A DNA stretch of 64,000 nt, taken from positions 1-64,000 of the forward strand of contig MU400707.1 in the NCBI GenBank assembly GCA_022578965.1, given 5' to 3'. Of this stretch, positions 8,463-19,402 are shown piece after piece (positions within the stretch are counted from its first letter, which is position 1; each line of letters starts with the position of its first letter). Below the pieces are notes generated by a model. It saw nothing but the letters and a program-made list of their open reading frames with translations, made no database searches and had not been told where the DNA came from. The position numbers and the translations under genes were made by a program. The stretch comes from Xylaria sp. FL1777 (Eukaryota > Ascomycota > Sordariomycetes > Xylariales > Xylariaceae).

Positions 8463-11432
8463 ATGTCGTCGCCCACAGCAGTCGCATCGACGCTCACCCG
8501 TCCTAGAATAGCCGCTGTCTTGGCCTCAGCCATCGCTGTGCTTTCTCTGGGGTATTACTACTATCGTTGCTATTCGGCCGGGCAACTAGACCTCGACAAT
8601 GCGCCTGGTTCAGGTCAGGGTTCGGGTTCACGTCTGCGGCGTCGCAACGCGTTGCGACGCCGCCGCCGTCCCGACCAGCAACAAGACGTCTCGTCTGGCT
8701 CGGAATCTCACGGCGACGACCATGCCGACGATCCCGCCTTCTCCTTCGACCCCCCCCTGAACGAGACCGCCGCCGCCGACTCCGATGCCGTCCCTACTTC
8801 TGTGCCCGTCCCTCTCCCTGGTTCCGACCCTGACCCCCAACAAGACGAGCAGCCTGACGACTGGTACACTGATTCTCCCCCGCCCCAACGCCAACGGACT
8901 GGCGAAAACATCGTCACCTTGCTGTTCAGGGTGTCTGAAGACAACGCGCGCCGCAACGCCTACGTTCACCGTGGTTGCCTGTGTAACGGATGTGGCATGT
9001 TGCCTATTCGCGGCATCCGTTATCGTTGTGCCAACTGTCCCGATTTCGATCTTTGCGAGATGTGTGAATCTCAAGGCTCCCACAACAAAGCCCACGTCTT
9101 CTACAAAGTAAAGGTTCCTGTGCCGTCCTCAGCCACGAGGCACGTGCAGCCTCCGTGGTATCCTGGAGATCCGTCCAGCGTCCCGCAAAATCTACCGAGG
9201 CATCTACTTGCCAAGTGGTCCCATGAGACTGGCTTCGAACGTGTAGAGCTAGACGCTCTCTGGGAGCAATGGACCTTTATGGCGAACACTGAGTGGAGAG
9301 AGGATCCCAATCATCTCTGTCTCGCTATGGATCGCAAGACCTTTGAACGCTGCTTGGTACCATCGGCCGGCTATCGTCACCCCACCCCAAATCTGATTCA
9401 TGATCGCATGTTTGCATTCTACGATACAAATCACGACGATCTCATCGGCTTTGAGGAGTATCTGCATGGTGTTTCATACAAGAGGCGGAAAGATAAACTG
9501 AAGAGGACTTTCGATGGTTATGATGTTGATGGCGATGGCTATGTTAGCCGTCGTGATTTCCTGCGCATGTTCCGAGCATACTATGTATCCTACAAGCAGA
9601 TGCACCGGGACACAGTCGAAGGCTTGGACGATTACATGACAACGAATGTCGAGGTCCAACAGCTAGTCAATGGCAGGCAACCCATTAGTAGTCTATTCGG
9701 CAGAGACCAGAGAATCCCGGATGTTGAGGGTGGTCGGCTAATGGAGGGCAAAGTCTTTCGATCTGGAGGTGAGGTTGAGGTTCCAGACGGCAAAGGCGCT
9801 GTGAACGAAGACAAGCCCGACGCATCTAGCCGTGAGGATATACTCCGGGATCTATTTACACGAAACAGTAACCAAAGCCTCTTCACCGAATCTTTTGGGT
9901 CCTCCTCTCGCAGAGCTCAATCTCCCGCGAGAGATACTCACTACTGGTCGGGCATCCTGAACCCACCCCGCAGTACTGTTGATCTCGCTTCGTTGCTATC
10001 CGGTGATCACGCTCAACTGGACGAAATTCTGGATTCGATTCGTCAGCAAGAACCGCGGATGTTTTTGGCCGATGATGGCGATACTGCCTCTTCTGACGAA
10101 GACTATCAAAGTACGCCTGACGATCGCATGGATGACGAGGTCGAAATGAGCCACCCTTCTATCGATGATAGTGGAAATCACGTCGTATCCCCCGGCTTAC
10201 CTGATGCCAGGGAATTTGTCAACGCATTACCGACAGAGGTACAATTCGAACCTCAGCACGACACGTTTGCCAGTCCGCAGCAGTTGAATTTTGACAAACG
10301 GAAACGAGTCATTGCACGAAAGCAGCTCTACGAGCGATGGAAGCGGCGCCAATTCTATTTGGACGAGGAAGAAGGAGGCATGGCCCCTCAAGGCTGGCGT
10401 GATGAGCAAGACATACTAGCCAACGTTAATGATATTATTGAGCCTTCAAAATCGGCGCCGCCGCTTCTGTCTCCTAGATCGCGATCATCATCTAAAGTGC
10501 GCTTTGTCGAAGACACTGACGACTTCGAAACCAGGTCTAACCCTTCTACATCTTCGCGTAGCGTGCCAGAGCGTTGGGGCGGCATGGAGATTCCAGACGC
10601 CGAGAGAGATGCTGGGAAAGAGATCCTTTATCAGATCACTCAGCAGGCGTTTAACGAGTTATTAGATGCGCTGTTTAAGAAGAAGGAAGATCTCGCGGTA
10701 CGCGCAGCTGAGACCAAGGAGCAGCGCGAGAAATACCGGCAGCTTCTCGATACTTTTGAATTACAGGACGAGGATGAGAAGTCTACGAAAGAATCCCCAG
10801 AACTGCCTCCATCCCGACCGTTATTCGATAGACGGCCAATCCAGCAGCAAAGCCTCCAAGAGCTACTGTCCACTAGCGGCTATACTGTCACGAGCCCAGG
10901 TGCTACCGACGAGGCACCTCCAGACGTAGCGACCAACGGCCAACGCCATAGTGACGACCAGGATTTACAGAATGATCAAACAGGAGGCGTTCAAATGGCA
11001 GCAACATCATCACCCGACAATTCTGCTTCGGTTATAGCCGAATACCGCGATCCCACAATGCCTCAATTTATGCCCAACAGCACGCCACATGCAACTCACA
11101 CTATTTCCCCACAGATTTCAGAAAACTACCAGAATGGGTGCTCAGCCTCAATCCCTAAGATCTCACGAGCATCCACAGATGAGCAGAGAACGCCGCCGGT
11201 CTCAGAAGTGCATATTGCGACACCAGACACACCGAGTCATATTCCACGTTCGACATTAGCAACGTGGAAGATTCTCGACGAAGCCGAGCAAGAGGCGAGA
11301 GAGCGAGGTGGATGGGGCCGGCTCAGTTATGCAGAATTCGAAGAAATATATAGGGAGCACGAATTCCAGGATGGTTTGAAAAACCGCCTAGCTTACTTGG
11401 GTAGCTGGATCGACTTCTGCATTCCGTCATAG
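8463..11432 (+). CDS. Membrane-anchored ZZ-zinc-finger and EF-hand protein
   Basis: A single-exon protein of 989 residues from the ATG at 8463; the frame is open about 90 bases upstream but offers no earlier ATG. Residues about 16-36 form one hydrophobic segment, suggesting an N-terminal anchor, followed by an Arg-rich patch (58-69). A ZZ-type zinc finger spans about 168-215 (CNGC, CANC, CEMC cysteine pairs). Two EF-hand loops follow: DTNHDDLIGFEE (about 321-332) and DVDGDGYVSRRD (about 354-365), the second with ideal calcium ligands. The long middle is acidic and low-complexity; a coiled-coil-like stretch lies near 740-790, and the last ~70 residues look conserved. This domain set occurs in an uncharacterised fungal family; calcium-responsive scaffolding at an organelle membrane is inference only. 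Confidence 0.88.
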   Translation: MSSPTAVASTLTRPRIAAVLASAIAVLSLGYYYYRCYSAGQLDLDNAPGSGQGSGSRLRRRNALRRRRRPDQQQDVSSGSESHGDDHADDPAFSFDPPLNETAAADSDAVPTSVPVPLPGSDPDPQQDEQPDDWYTDSPPPQRQRTGENIVTLLFRVSEDNARRNAYVHRGCLCNGCGMLPIRGIRYRCANCPDFDLCEMCESQGSHNKAHVFYKVKVPVPSSATRHVQPPWYPGDPSSVPQNLPRHLLAKWSHETGFERVELDALWEQWTFMANTEWREDPNHLCLAMDRKTFERCLVPSAGYRHPTPNLIHDRMFAFYDTNHDDLIGFEEYLHGVSYKRRKDKLKRTFDGYDVDGDGYVSRRDFLRMFRAYYVSYKQMHRDTVEGLDDYMTTNVEVQQLVNGRQPISSLFGRDQRIPDVEGGRLMEGKVFRSGGEVEVPDGKGAVNEDKPDASSREDILRDLFTRNSNQSLFTESFGSSSRRAQSPARDTHYWSGILNPPRSTVDLASLLSGDHAQLDEILDSIRQQEPRMFLADDGDTASSDEDYQSTPDDRMDDEVEMSHPSIDDSGNHVVSPGLPDAREFVNALPTEVQFEPQHDTFASPQQLNFDKRKRVIARKQLYERWKRRQFYLDEEEGGMAPQGWRDEQDILANVNDIIEPSKSAPPLLSPRSRSSSKVRFVEDTDDFETRSNPSTSSRSVPERWGGMEIPDAERDAGKEILYQITQQAFNELLDALFKKKEDLAVRAAETKEQREKYRQLLDTFELQDEDEKSTKESPELPPSRPLFDRRPIQQQSLQELLSTSGYTVTSPGATDEAPPDVATNGQRHSDDQDLQNDQTGGVQMAATSSPDNSASVIAEYRDPTMPQFMPNSTPHATHTISPQISENYQNGCSASIPKISRASTDEQRTPPVSEVHIATPDTPSHIPRSTLATWKILDEAEQEARERGGWGRLSYAEFEEIYREHEFQDGLKNRLAYLGSWIDFCIPS

Positions 11433-12069
11433 AGTAACGAGTCTTGTGGTCGCTTGTGGCTTGAGCTCATCAATTCATAGCTGGTAGCTACAGGCAGATT
11501 ATTTTATACCCTCTGTGTGTACTTCTTAGACAGACACGGTTAGGTGGGCGGCTCATGTATTATACAAAAACCTGTATACGACCCTGGCGAGGATTCTGAA
11601 TTGATTCTCTGCATAATGTAGTGAGAGGGGAATACCAGAATATCAGCTCGTTGAGACCCCCCAGATGACTTGTTGGCAGCATTGCTGGTTGACGAAAATA
11701 GATGTGAAGCTGGTTGGGTTATTGACTTAACATGTCGTATATCTATGCACTAACGCACACCAAATGCTACGTAGCCATGGATACACAATCTTTATCTGAA
11801 CATTAGTGACAGATATAATTGCGACTACGTTACAGCCGGGCCATAGCCCCGCATGCCGTGATGGCGCGATGATGCGAACACTTAACAGAACTGCGAGAGT
11901 TCTCGGCGGCCAGTGGTACTCCATACTCTCTGGGGTAATTAACCAGATTACGTTACCAGATTTCTATTCCGATAAATGTGCTTCACCAGACACCCCTCAT
12001 CCGCAACTGTGACATACTCGTCTTCATCCTTCGTATTACTAATATACGCACAAAGTACCGAGCGTCAGA
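11433..12069. other. Intergenic region
   Basis: This is the 3' flank of the ZZ/EF-hand gene and the promoter of the dehydrogenase gene. Short ORFs here lack protein-like features. I see no RNA gene or repeat of note. Confidence 0.5.
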
Positions 12070-13375
12070 ATGAAGGAAGCCGTCGTCAGTAAAGGTATCC
12101 CTAGGTCCGCCATCAATGACGACAGAATGTATTTAACCAGGCCAATGCACTTCTAGGGCCCAAGGTCCAGATTACCGACTCGCCGATCCCTAAGCCGGGA
12201 CCCGAACAAGTCAGTATGTGCACACTGGAGTCATTTCTTTCCCTTTCTAGTAACTTGAGAACTCCCAACATGTCTCGGGAGCATGCATCGGGGGCATAAT
12301 ATTCCCCCGGAAGAGTAATTACTGACTCCAGCGAGCATAGTCATCAAGGTTGTCGTGAGCGGCTCCAACCCTAAAGACTGGAAACTCCCCCATTGGATGA
12401 ACACTACATTGAACCAAGGGGATGACATCGCTGGCATTGTCCATGATGTGGGTGAAGATGTTTTCGAGTTTAAGCCCGGCGATCGCGTAGCCGCCTTCCA
12501 TGAGATGATGACACCCGGCGGCTCCTACGCTGAGTATGCTGTGGCTTGGCAGCACACGACGTTTCATATCCCCAAACGGACAAGTTTCGAAGGTGAGAGA
12601 GAAACATTGACTTGGGGAGAAGAAGGGAGATGTCGCTTTGATAGAGAAGTGACAGGCCTACCCGCATCGGAGCACTTTACTAGCTAATACACGAGTAGAG
12701 GCTGCTGCCATCCCTTTGGCTGCGATGACATCGGCGATTGGCTTGTATCTTCGTCTCGGATTGCCGCAACCCTGGGTGCAGGCCACCGAACCTATCCCGG
12801 TGATCATTTATGGCGCCGCGTCCGCCGTAGGATCCTATGCTATCCAGCTTGCGCAGCAGAGCAACATCCACCCGCTCATATGTGTCGCGGGGCAGTCAAG
12901 CGCCCATGTCGAAAAGCTTATCGACCGCAGCAAAGGGGACGTGATCCTAGACTACCGCGAAGGCGACGATGCACTCGTGGAGAACTTGAAGAAAGCAGCC
13001 GATGGCAAGCCCTTGCTTTATGCTCTTGATGCCGTCTCCGAGAAGGGCAGCTATATCAACCTTAGCAAGGTTCTCGCCGAAGGCGCGAAATTGGCTCTCG
13101 TTCTGCCTGGACAGGACTACAACGTTATACCGCCGTATATCGAATACTCTTTGACTAGTGTAGGGAGCGCGCATAAGGATGCCAAGGATTTTGGATATGT
13201 CTACTTTCGCTACATTGCGCGCGGGCTGTTCGAGGGTTGGTTTAAACCACAGCCCCAGGAGATCGTGCCAGGTGGGCTGGGTGGTATTCAGCAGGCTTTG
13301 GAGAAATTAATGGAGGGTAAGGCGAATGCTGTGAAGTATGTCTTTAGAATTTCGGACACGGAGGGGGTTAGTTAG
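12070..13375 (+). CDS. Zinc-type alcohol dehydrogenase-like MDR oxidoreductase
   Basis: Four exons, 12070-12094, 12157-12213, 12341-12592 and 12699-13375, give a 336-residue protein; all junctions are GT..AG and the phases close. The N-terminus (MKEAVVSKGPKVQ) and following groES-like domain contain SGSNPKDW, GDDIAGIVHDVG and FKPGDRVAAF, typical of the medium-chain dehydrogenase/reductase superfamily. The Rossmann part starts with IIYGAASAVGSYAIQLA, a nucleotide-binding loop of the zinc-independent quinone/enoyl reductase subgroup; no structural zinc cysteine cluster is visible. NAD(P)H-dependent reduction of a C=C or carbonyl substrate is inferred. Such enzymes are common in secondary-metabolite clusters, and the gene is tail-to-tail with a P450 338 bases away. 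The substrate cannot be told from sequence. Confidence 0.88.
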
Positions 13376-13713
13376 GTTCACGGTGAGCTCAGGGGCTATA
13401 GTTGATTTGTTGGAGCCTGGAGAACTTGCTTCAGTCGAGGTTTGTCAATACAATAAATACCTAGCTCTTTATTTCATGTTTTCCACCAAGTAACTAAATA
13501 ACAAGTTTGTAGCACCCCAGAGTGAACCTCAGGGTTAGTCAAATGATCACAACTATGCCCAAAGTTTCTTCCAAGTGGTATAGTATATACTATATAGAAA
13601 AATCTGCATTTACGAAGTGTTGTGGTAGTATGCTGACAAAAAGCATGGGATAGCACCCAGCCATGCAAAAAGCAAGGTTAAGGTACTCACATCGACCCCA
13701 AGGAAAGCACCAA
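13376..13713. other. Short convergent intergenic spacer
   Basis: The 338 bases between the stop codons of the MDR oxidoreductase and the P450 presumably hold both 3' ends and polyadenylation signals. I see nothing else. Confidence 0.55.
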
Positions 13714-15673
13714 TTAGTTCTCCAGCATTCTAATCCTTCTCGTTATCCGGAGCCAGAAGTCGTCTGCCACCCAGAAGATAGCACTCCAAGCTTTAATAGG
13801 GCTCTGGGGGTTCACAATGGTAAAGTCGTATCGTCGTAATAACTCGACGAAGATCTTGTTCAGTTCCATCATGGCGATGGGCTTACCAAGACATTGGTAC
13901 TTGCCGAAGCCAAAGTCAAGGTCTACCACCGCATTCATCCTCCTTGCCTGGTCTACGTCGGCCTCCAGCCATCTCTCCGGCCGGAATGTGTCGGCGTCTG
14001 GGCCCCAAATCTCCTTGGAGCGCATGAGACCGAAAAAGTTCATGCCGATCTGGGTCCCTTCAGGAACGTAATAGCCGTTGATGACGTCGCCACCTTCGGG
14101 GACTTGCTTGCTCCCTAACCCGATCACGGGTGGGTAGAAACGGAGGCCCTCTTTGATCACGGCCTGCAAGTACACCATGCTCTTCGATTCGCAGTCGGCA
14201 ACTGGGCTGCTGAGCTTTCCTGCAGAGAGCGTGTCGTCTATCTCTCGTTGTAGTGCCGAATAGGCTAAGGGGTTGGTGAGAAGGCAGAGTAGAGTCATGC
14301 AAATTGCTGTGGTCGTAGACACAGAGCCAGCGATGCTAAGATCATTGCGCATTTAGCTCCGTCATACAATCATATAGATCGCGAACAGGGCCCTCACATC
14401 TGAACAAATACTTGCTGTGTTAACTCGCTCTGTGTCATGCCGCTGTTAATGAACGCTTGCATCATATCCTTTTGTGGTGTTGCACCCGGTGCCAACCGTC
14501 CGTCTACTACGGACTGGACGAGCCTGGAAGTTATCAGCTAACGAGTCTGCCGTGTTGAACTATTATTTCTTAGGCAGTGAAAATGCAGGTTCTCACCCCA
14601 TCAAACGGCCAAAGCCTACACTATCTCCTTCCCTGGGCAACATCATGCTGAATGGCCACTTATGGAGGATGTTAGCTAACCACGGCATTGTCGATACGAT
14701 ATTCATCCAGGGCAATGAATCGTCGTTGATCTGGTGGTAATGGTATAGATCAGTATCTTGGCTAAGGTAGCCAAAAGCTCCTCCAAAAGCTGAAATACGT
14801 AGGGTTAGTTATCGCTATTTTCAGTTTGACCTGTATCCTATAAGAGGTTGAAAGCATGAATGGCTACTAGCGCATGGCTCCAGCTACGAAAGAAACATAT
14901 AAACGATGCCAAAATGTGACTGGGACCGACTCACAAATGTCACCTATAACGTCTAGTGCGAAGAATGAGACTTTCTGGAAGAACTGCACTGGGCGATACT
15001 CGGTTGCAGTGGATAGATATTTGGCGTCAATCAGGTCGACGAGTCCCAAGATTTGGCGGTCGATGCCTGCGCCGAATCCAAACCCCTCATTCTCCTTGCC
15101 GCTGAACTTCAATTTATTTATCAACTTTAGCAATTGAATACCTCATCACTCAGAAAGGTCATGTTGTAAGCTTACGGCAGTGCCCATCTTGGCCCTGAGA
15201 GCCCGGTGCGCTTCATCGTCGCGGAGCGAGACGACGGTATCGTCTTTGGGTGTGATGCGGCCCGTCTCGTAGAAGACACCCTTAGTATAGAGTGAGCGAA
15301 CGGCGGACATCTTCCGCAGAACATCGGGATCGGTTGAGAGCAGCTCATTAGGACCGATGCGAGCCAGAGGGCCTTCCAAGCAGGGTCAGCCGTCACCTTT
15401 ATTTTGCCACTGTACTGACGGGGTTCAAACAACCGTACCGTAGACCTCGGCGACATGGTGCAAATGCTGATGGAACTTCCCGGTAAGGGATCTCTTGACC
15501 ATCCAGAGCGAAGAGATAGAAGCTAGAGACGGGCCGGGTATATGCCGTAGGCGCTGCCATGACCAGAAAGCACGGGCAATGGAAGCGAGTAGACACAAGC
15601 CGACGCCGTATAGAAGCAGTGTCACAGGCGGAAGCGCATAGAAGGCGGCTGCGAGACCTGCTACTGCTCCCAT
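13714..15673 (-). CDS. Cytochrome P450 monooxygenase, pisatin-demethylase-like
   Basis: Six exons on the minus strand: 15673-15439, 15372-15176, 15106-14935, 14789-14597, 14523-14398 and 14335-13714. They give an intact 514-residue protein with consistent phases. Residues about 13-36 are a membrane anchor, followed by a proline-rich hinge (HIPGPSLA). Recognised P450 elements are YGPLARIGPNEL, an I-helix with AGSVSTTT, the K-helix ExxR as EGLR, the PERW motif, and the heme loop FGFGKYQCLGKP with the thiolate ligand near Cys456. The layout is that of ER-anchored class II fungal P450s; RIGPNEL and the heme loop resemble the pisatin demethylase/CYP57-type group. It presumably hydroxylates or demethylates a small lipophilic molecule, together with a separate reductase. 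An MDR reductase lies downstream and a decayed methyltransferase lies beyond its start, suggesting a small metabolite or detoxification locus. Confidence 0.9.
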
Positions 15674-17206
15674 ACTGCAGGCGACGACTAGCTCGGTGGC
15701 TTGGTGTTAGTAGTGATGTCAGTCTCGATCTTCCCACTTCTGTAACATTGGGCGCGCGACCAAAAGCACGGCCATGGAAGGCCTAACAGGATGGTAACAG
15801 TTAAAGATGACGCCTAATAGACCGGAGTCGTTAGTCACGATACTAATGAAGCATGAGGAAGCACGAAGCAAGTCATACGTGTCACACCAGATTATAACTG
15901 AAGTACATATAGTTATTAGCGACGTCGACCGGCAAGTTCTCCGTACACATAACTTCCATCAGGTTCCCTCCATGTCGTAAGTTATTTAGCTTTGGTAGAT
16001 GAGACTGCTCCGAGGAGAAAATAGTTCGCTTAAGCATGGCGCTTCAGGGCTAGTAGTTTACTGGCCGAGCGAGGATATAGTTTATCCGGAGGCTTGGATA
16101 TCTACAATGAATTCTAGAGGGGCTCGTCTTGGCACGATGCTACCATACGTACAAGTGCCGTGATAGTTAAGCGGTAAGACGATGTGGTGGTAGTGTGGGG
16201 AGATGATCTAGATAATCGCTACCAGTTTAGGATAGATCTCGTCCTTGCTTATGTATCTAGTGTTAGCGTTTCTTCATCATTGGATATGTCTTGGGTGCTT
16301 ACCTGATGACGAATGGGACTCCGATCTCTGCCCGGGCGCTGTTAGTTGCTTACGAGTAGGTACCTGTCATACATATGTACATACCTATGACAACAGAGCT
16401 ACATACCTACCTAGGTAGGTAGGTAGGACAGTGAGAGAAGCAAGCTTCGGCAACTGTGGCGGAGGTGGCGTCACTTAGACCAGACTAGGCCTCGCACTCC
16501 GCTCAAGGCCTGATAGGTAGAATACCTACCTACTTACCTAGGTAGGTAAGGTACTACTCGTATGTACCTACTACTCATACATATATGATATAGCAATACG
16601 GTAATACGGCACTAGTGACATACCTATCTCAGCATTGCCGCATATGCAAGGGACTCGTTGGTGTTCAACATGCTTCCGTAACGTGGAAATGATTGGATCT
16701 GATGTAGGAAGCCGACCAGCCGTCCTAAGTTGCAGACAATCGGCCTCACAACCCACGCACAAAAAGCAAATATGCACAGAAGAAAATCAACGCTACGAAC
16801 GGATACGAACGACGCCGAGAACCATACATCACAGCAGCTGTACAAGGGCACAGAGGGGTTGAAAGCGCCGAGTTCAGCTGTGTAGACTGTAGACGAGTAA
16901 CATATCGAGACTATGCTGAGATAGCCCTGCGAGAAAGTTCTCATACATGTTGGAAGTGTTGGAAGGCTGACGTGATCTACCGAAACCACAAGCTGGAAAA
17001 GTCGTCAGCCTACGCAGGTGTAGAACTTGTCGTCTCCTTTATTTTCACTCTGCCCCGTCACCCCAACACCCCAACAGACGTCACCCCGGCAAACACGCCA
17101 ATCACGGCAACGCGAGGCCGGCTTTGTCCTTCGCCTACGGCTTCTGCTACGACCTGTAGTCAGGCATCATCGGATCGAGTCCCGCGCTGACAAAAGACTC
17201 GGCATC
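15674..17206. other. Intergenic region between P450 and methyltransferase relic
   Basis: About 1.5 kb of divergent upstream region with no credible gene; short ORFs here show no conserved motifs. It includes a dense TACC/GGTA repeat patch (16376-16565) and the probable promoters of both flanking genes. Confidence 0.5.
16376..16565. repeat. TACC/GGTA repeat patch with palindromic CCTAGG centres
   Basis: Around 16400-16430 the sequence runs TACCTACCTAGGTAGGTAGG, and around 16522-16555 a similar run (ACCTACCTACTTACC then TAGGTAGGTAAGG) is again self-complementary about a CCTAGG centre. The same tetranucleotide occurs in most intergenic regions of this window and in no exon. It is not the usual TTAGGG telomere unit. 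Confidence 0.7.
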
Positions 17207-19402
17207 ATGGACCGCGAAACGCTTGGTGAGACCGGATTGCCCTCAACCCCAACTCTCCATTCCTACTGGAGGGACGCACCCTGACAAAGTCCTGCGAATG
17301 CCTTCTATAGATCATAACGCCTCGGGCACCAGCGGCATGAGGCCCACTACCCCAGTCGCTGCCGACGTCGACATGGATTCGGAGCATGCTACAGCCCTCA
17401 TCGAAGCCGGCGGCACAGATGACGAGGGCGAGTTCGTACCCAGCGATTATGACGAAGTGTCAATCGCCGATTCTGCTTCTAGTATTGGCTCAAGCATCTA
17501 TCAACACAGTTTTCACAATGGACGACGGTACCACAAGTTCAGGTACACCACTGCCTTAACATAAGCAGGAACTGCACAGCACGCCTATGAGCATGCATAT
17601 CTGGTGACATTGACTGATCAGCAAGTGCTAGGCACGGTCGATATCCTATTCCGAACGACGAGCGCGAGCAGAATAGAGAGGACATGCTACACGCCATGAT
17701 GCTTGAGGCCACCAATGGACAGCTGTTCTTTGCCCCTATCCCAGATCATCCGCAGAGGATACTCGATCTCGGCACGGGCACTGGCATTTGGGCCATCGAG
17801 ATAGCTGATAAATACCCGTCGGCTGAGGTTCTAGGGTTAGGTACGTGAACCTACCACCGCCCTCCATCGACATCCGCGCCTCTGCCTCTTTGGGTGTGAT
17901 CGTCATACTAACCACCATCACAGATCTAAGTCCAATACAACCAGTCTGTAAGTGCCAATGCCAAGAATAGTCTTCAAACTCTAGCAGATATAGCTTGAGC
18001 ACTTGTCCAAGACTCTTGCGTGCCATCCCCTCTACTCACCACTTAAAATATTAAATTTAATGACTTCTGGCGTTGGAGGGATCCCTTCAAATTGCAGGTT
18101 TTTGATCGATGATGTAAGCAAATACTTCTCTCACAAATAGTTGTGTTGCGTACAGGCTTTGGATCTCTGGATTGGCACTGATACTAGGTTATAGGTGGAA
18201 GATACTTGGGAGAATGGCCGAGATTGGGACTTTATCCACTTGCGAAATATGGTTCCAATCCTTAGGTATTGGCCACAAAGCGTAGTTGTTCCGAGCTTTG
18301 AGGCTAACTAGAAGTTCCTTAATAGAGATCCAGTCAAGCTCTTGAAAAATGCTTATGAGTAAACATCCATTTATGTTGGCAATACGAACAATAATGCTGA
18401 CTCGTGCTTCGTTAGGAACATGCGGCCTGGCGCGTGGGTCGAGCTCCAGGACGTTGATGGCAGTGAGTAATAATCGGTATCATTTATTTCTTGTAGTAGC
18501 AATGTTTTCAATCTGAAGGCTCCTCCTCAATCCCGACCCGGGAGCGTCTCACAGTTTCGACATACCCGCTGATCCGTTTGGAATAGCAATTGCTGACCCG
18601 GAGTATTATAGTGGTGCGTAGCAAAATCTCCCATCCCCGATGCCTCAGTCTTCCTTGCTCGTACAGTCTAGCAGGATCTATTCCACTGAACTTATAGATC
18701 TCGACTAACACGTTTATATGCACGCAGGTTCACTGTGACGATGGTACCTTGCCGCCAGACTGGCCAATTCTCGTCTTTACCAATCTCATGGTGGAAGCTT
18801 TCGCCAAGTTCGGCACGAAATCACACGCGGCTATATTTGGTGGGCAATACTTGGCGAAGTGTGGCTTCGTGAATATCCAACACCACACCATCAAGCTTCC
18901 GTATGGGACATGGCCTAAAGATAGGTATGTGATTAGGTGGCTGTGGAGAATTTGCATACACTCCAACGGCCTTAATGTAGACGCGCTCATTGTGTCGTCT
19001 ATTGTGCACGAGGGCTAATCGGAGATATAGGACAATGAGGCTCATAGGGCTATACTACCGAACTGCAGCAGAACAGTTCTTGCCAGCCAGTCAGTATTTC
19101 CCCCGGTCTTGGCATGTCAGCGTGACACCAACGAGAAGCCATGCGCCAGGTTAATTGACTTTAATAACGCAGTGGGCGCCGTACATCTTCCAATGCTCGG
19201 TTGGCAACCACAGGAGACAGAGGTATTCTTCGCGAGATGCCGCGAAGCCATGAGAGATCCGGATGTCCATGCCTAGTACGTATATTTGTTATTGCCTTTT
19301 GGCTTTCACATCGCAGTGGCTATCAAGCGCTTACTAACTGAGCTTCACCCCAGCGGCATGATGCATTTTTGGTCGGGCCAAAAACCCCTGAGCACTTGGT
19401 GA
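17207..19402 (+). pseudogene. LaeA-like SAM-dependent methyltransferase, decayed
   Basis: Fragments of a UMTA/LaeA-type methyltransferase appear in order on the plus strand. Early exons are well formed: 17207-17225, 17311-17542, 17632-17840 (with motif I LDLGTGTGIWAIEIA) and 17934-17947. After that the model breaks. The next block (CRFLIDDV, about 18075-18112) lacks an acceptor that would restore its frame. The RYWP block (about 18265) is separated from LLKNAYE (about 18335) by a stop and a 31-base gap too short for an intron. The join before VHCDDGT (18727) is out of phase, and near 19080-19100 the frame shifts between AAEQFLPA and QRDTNEKPCA. C-terminal pieces GAVHLPMLGW and GMMHFWSGQ remain readable up to a stop at 19402. 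LaeA-like enzymes regulate or act in secondary metabolism. Unannotated short introns could rescue one lesion, but not plausibly all. Confidence 0.68.

Noticed and set aside
16376..16565. TAGG-type arrays considered as interstitial telomere repeats
   Set aside because: The unit is the tetranucleotide GGTA/TACC with palindromic arrangement, not TTAGGG, and it is dispersed through the window.
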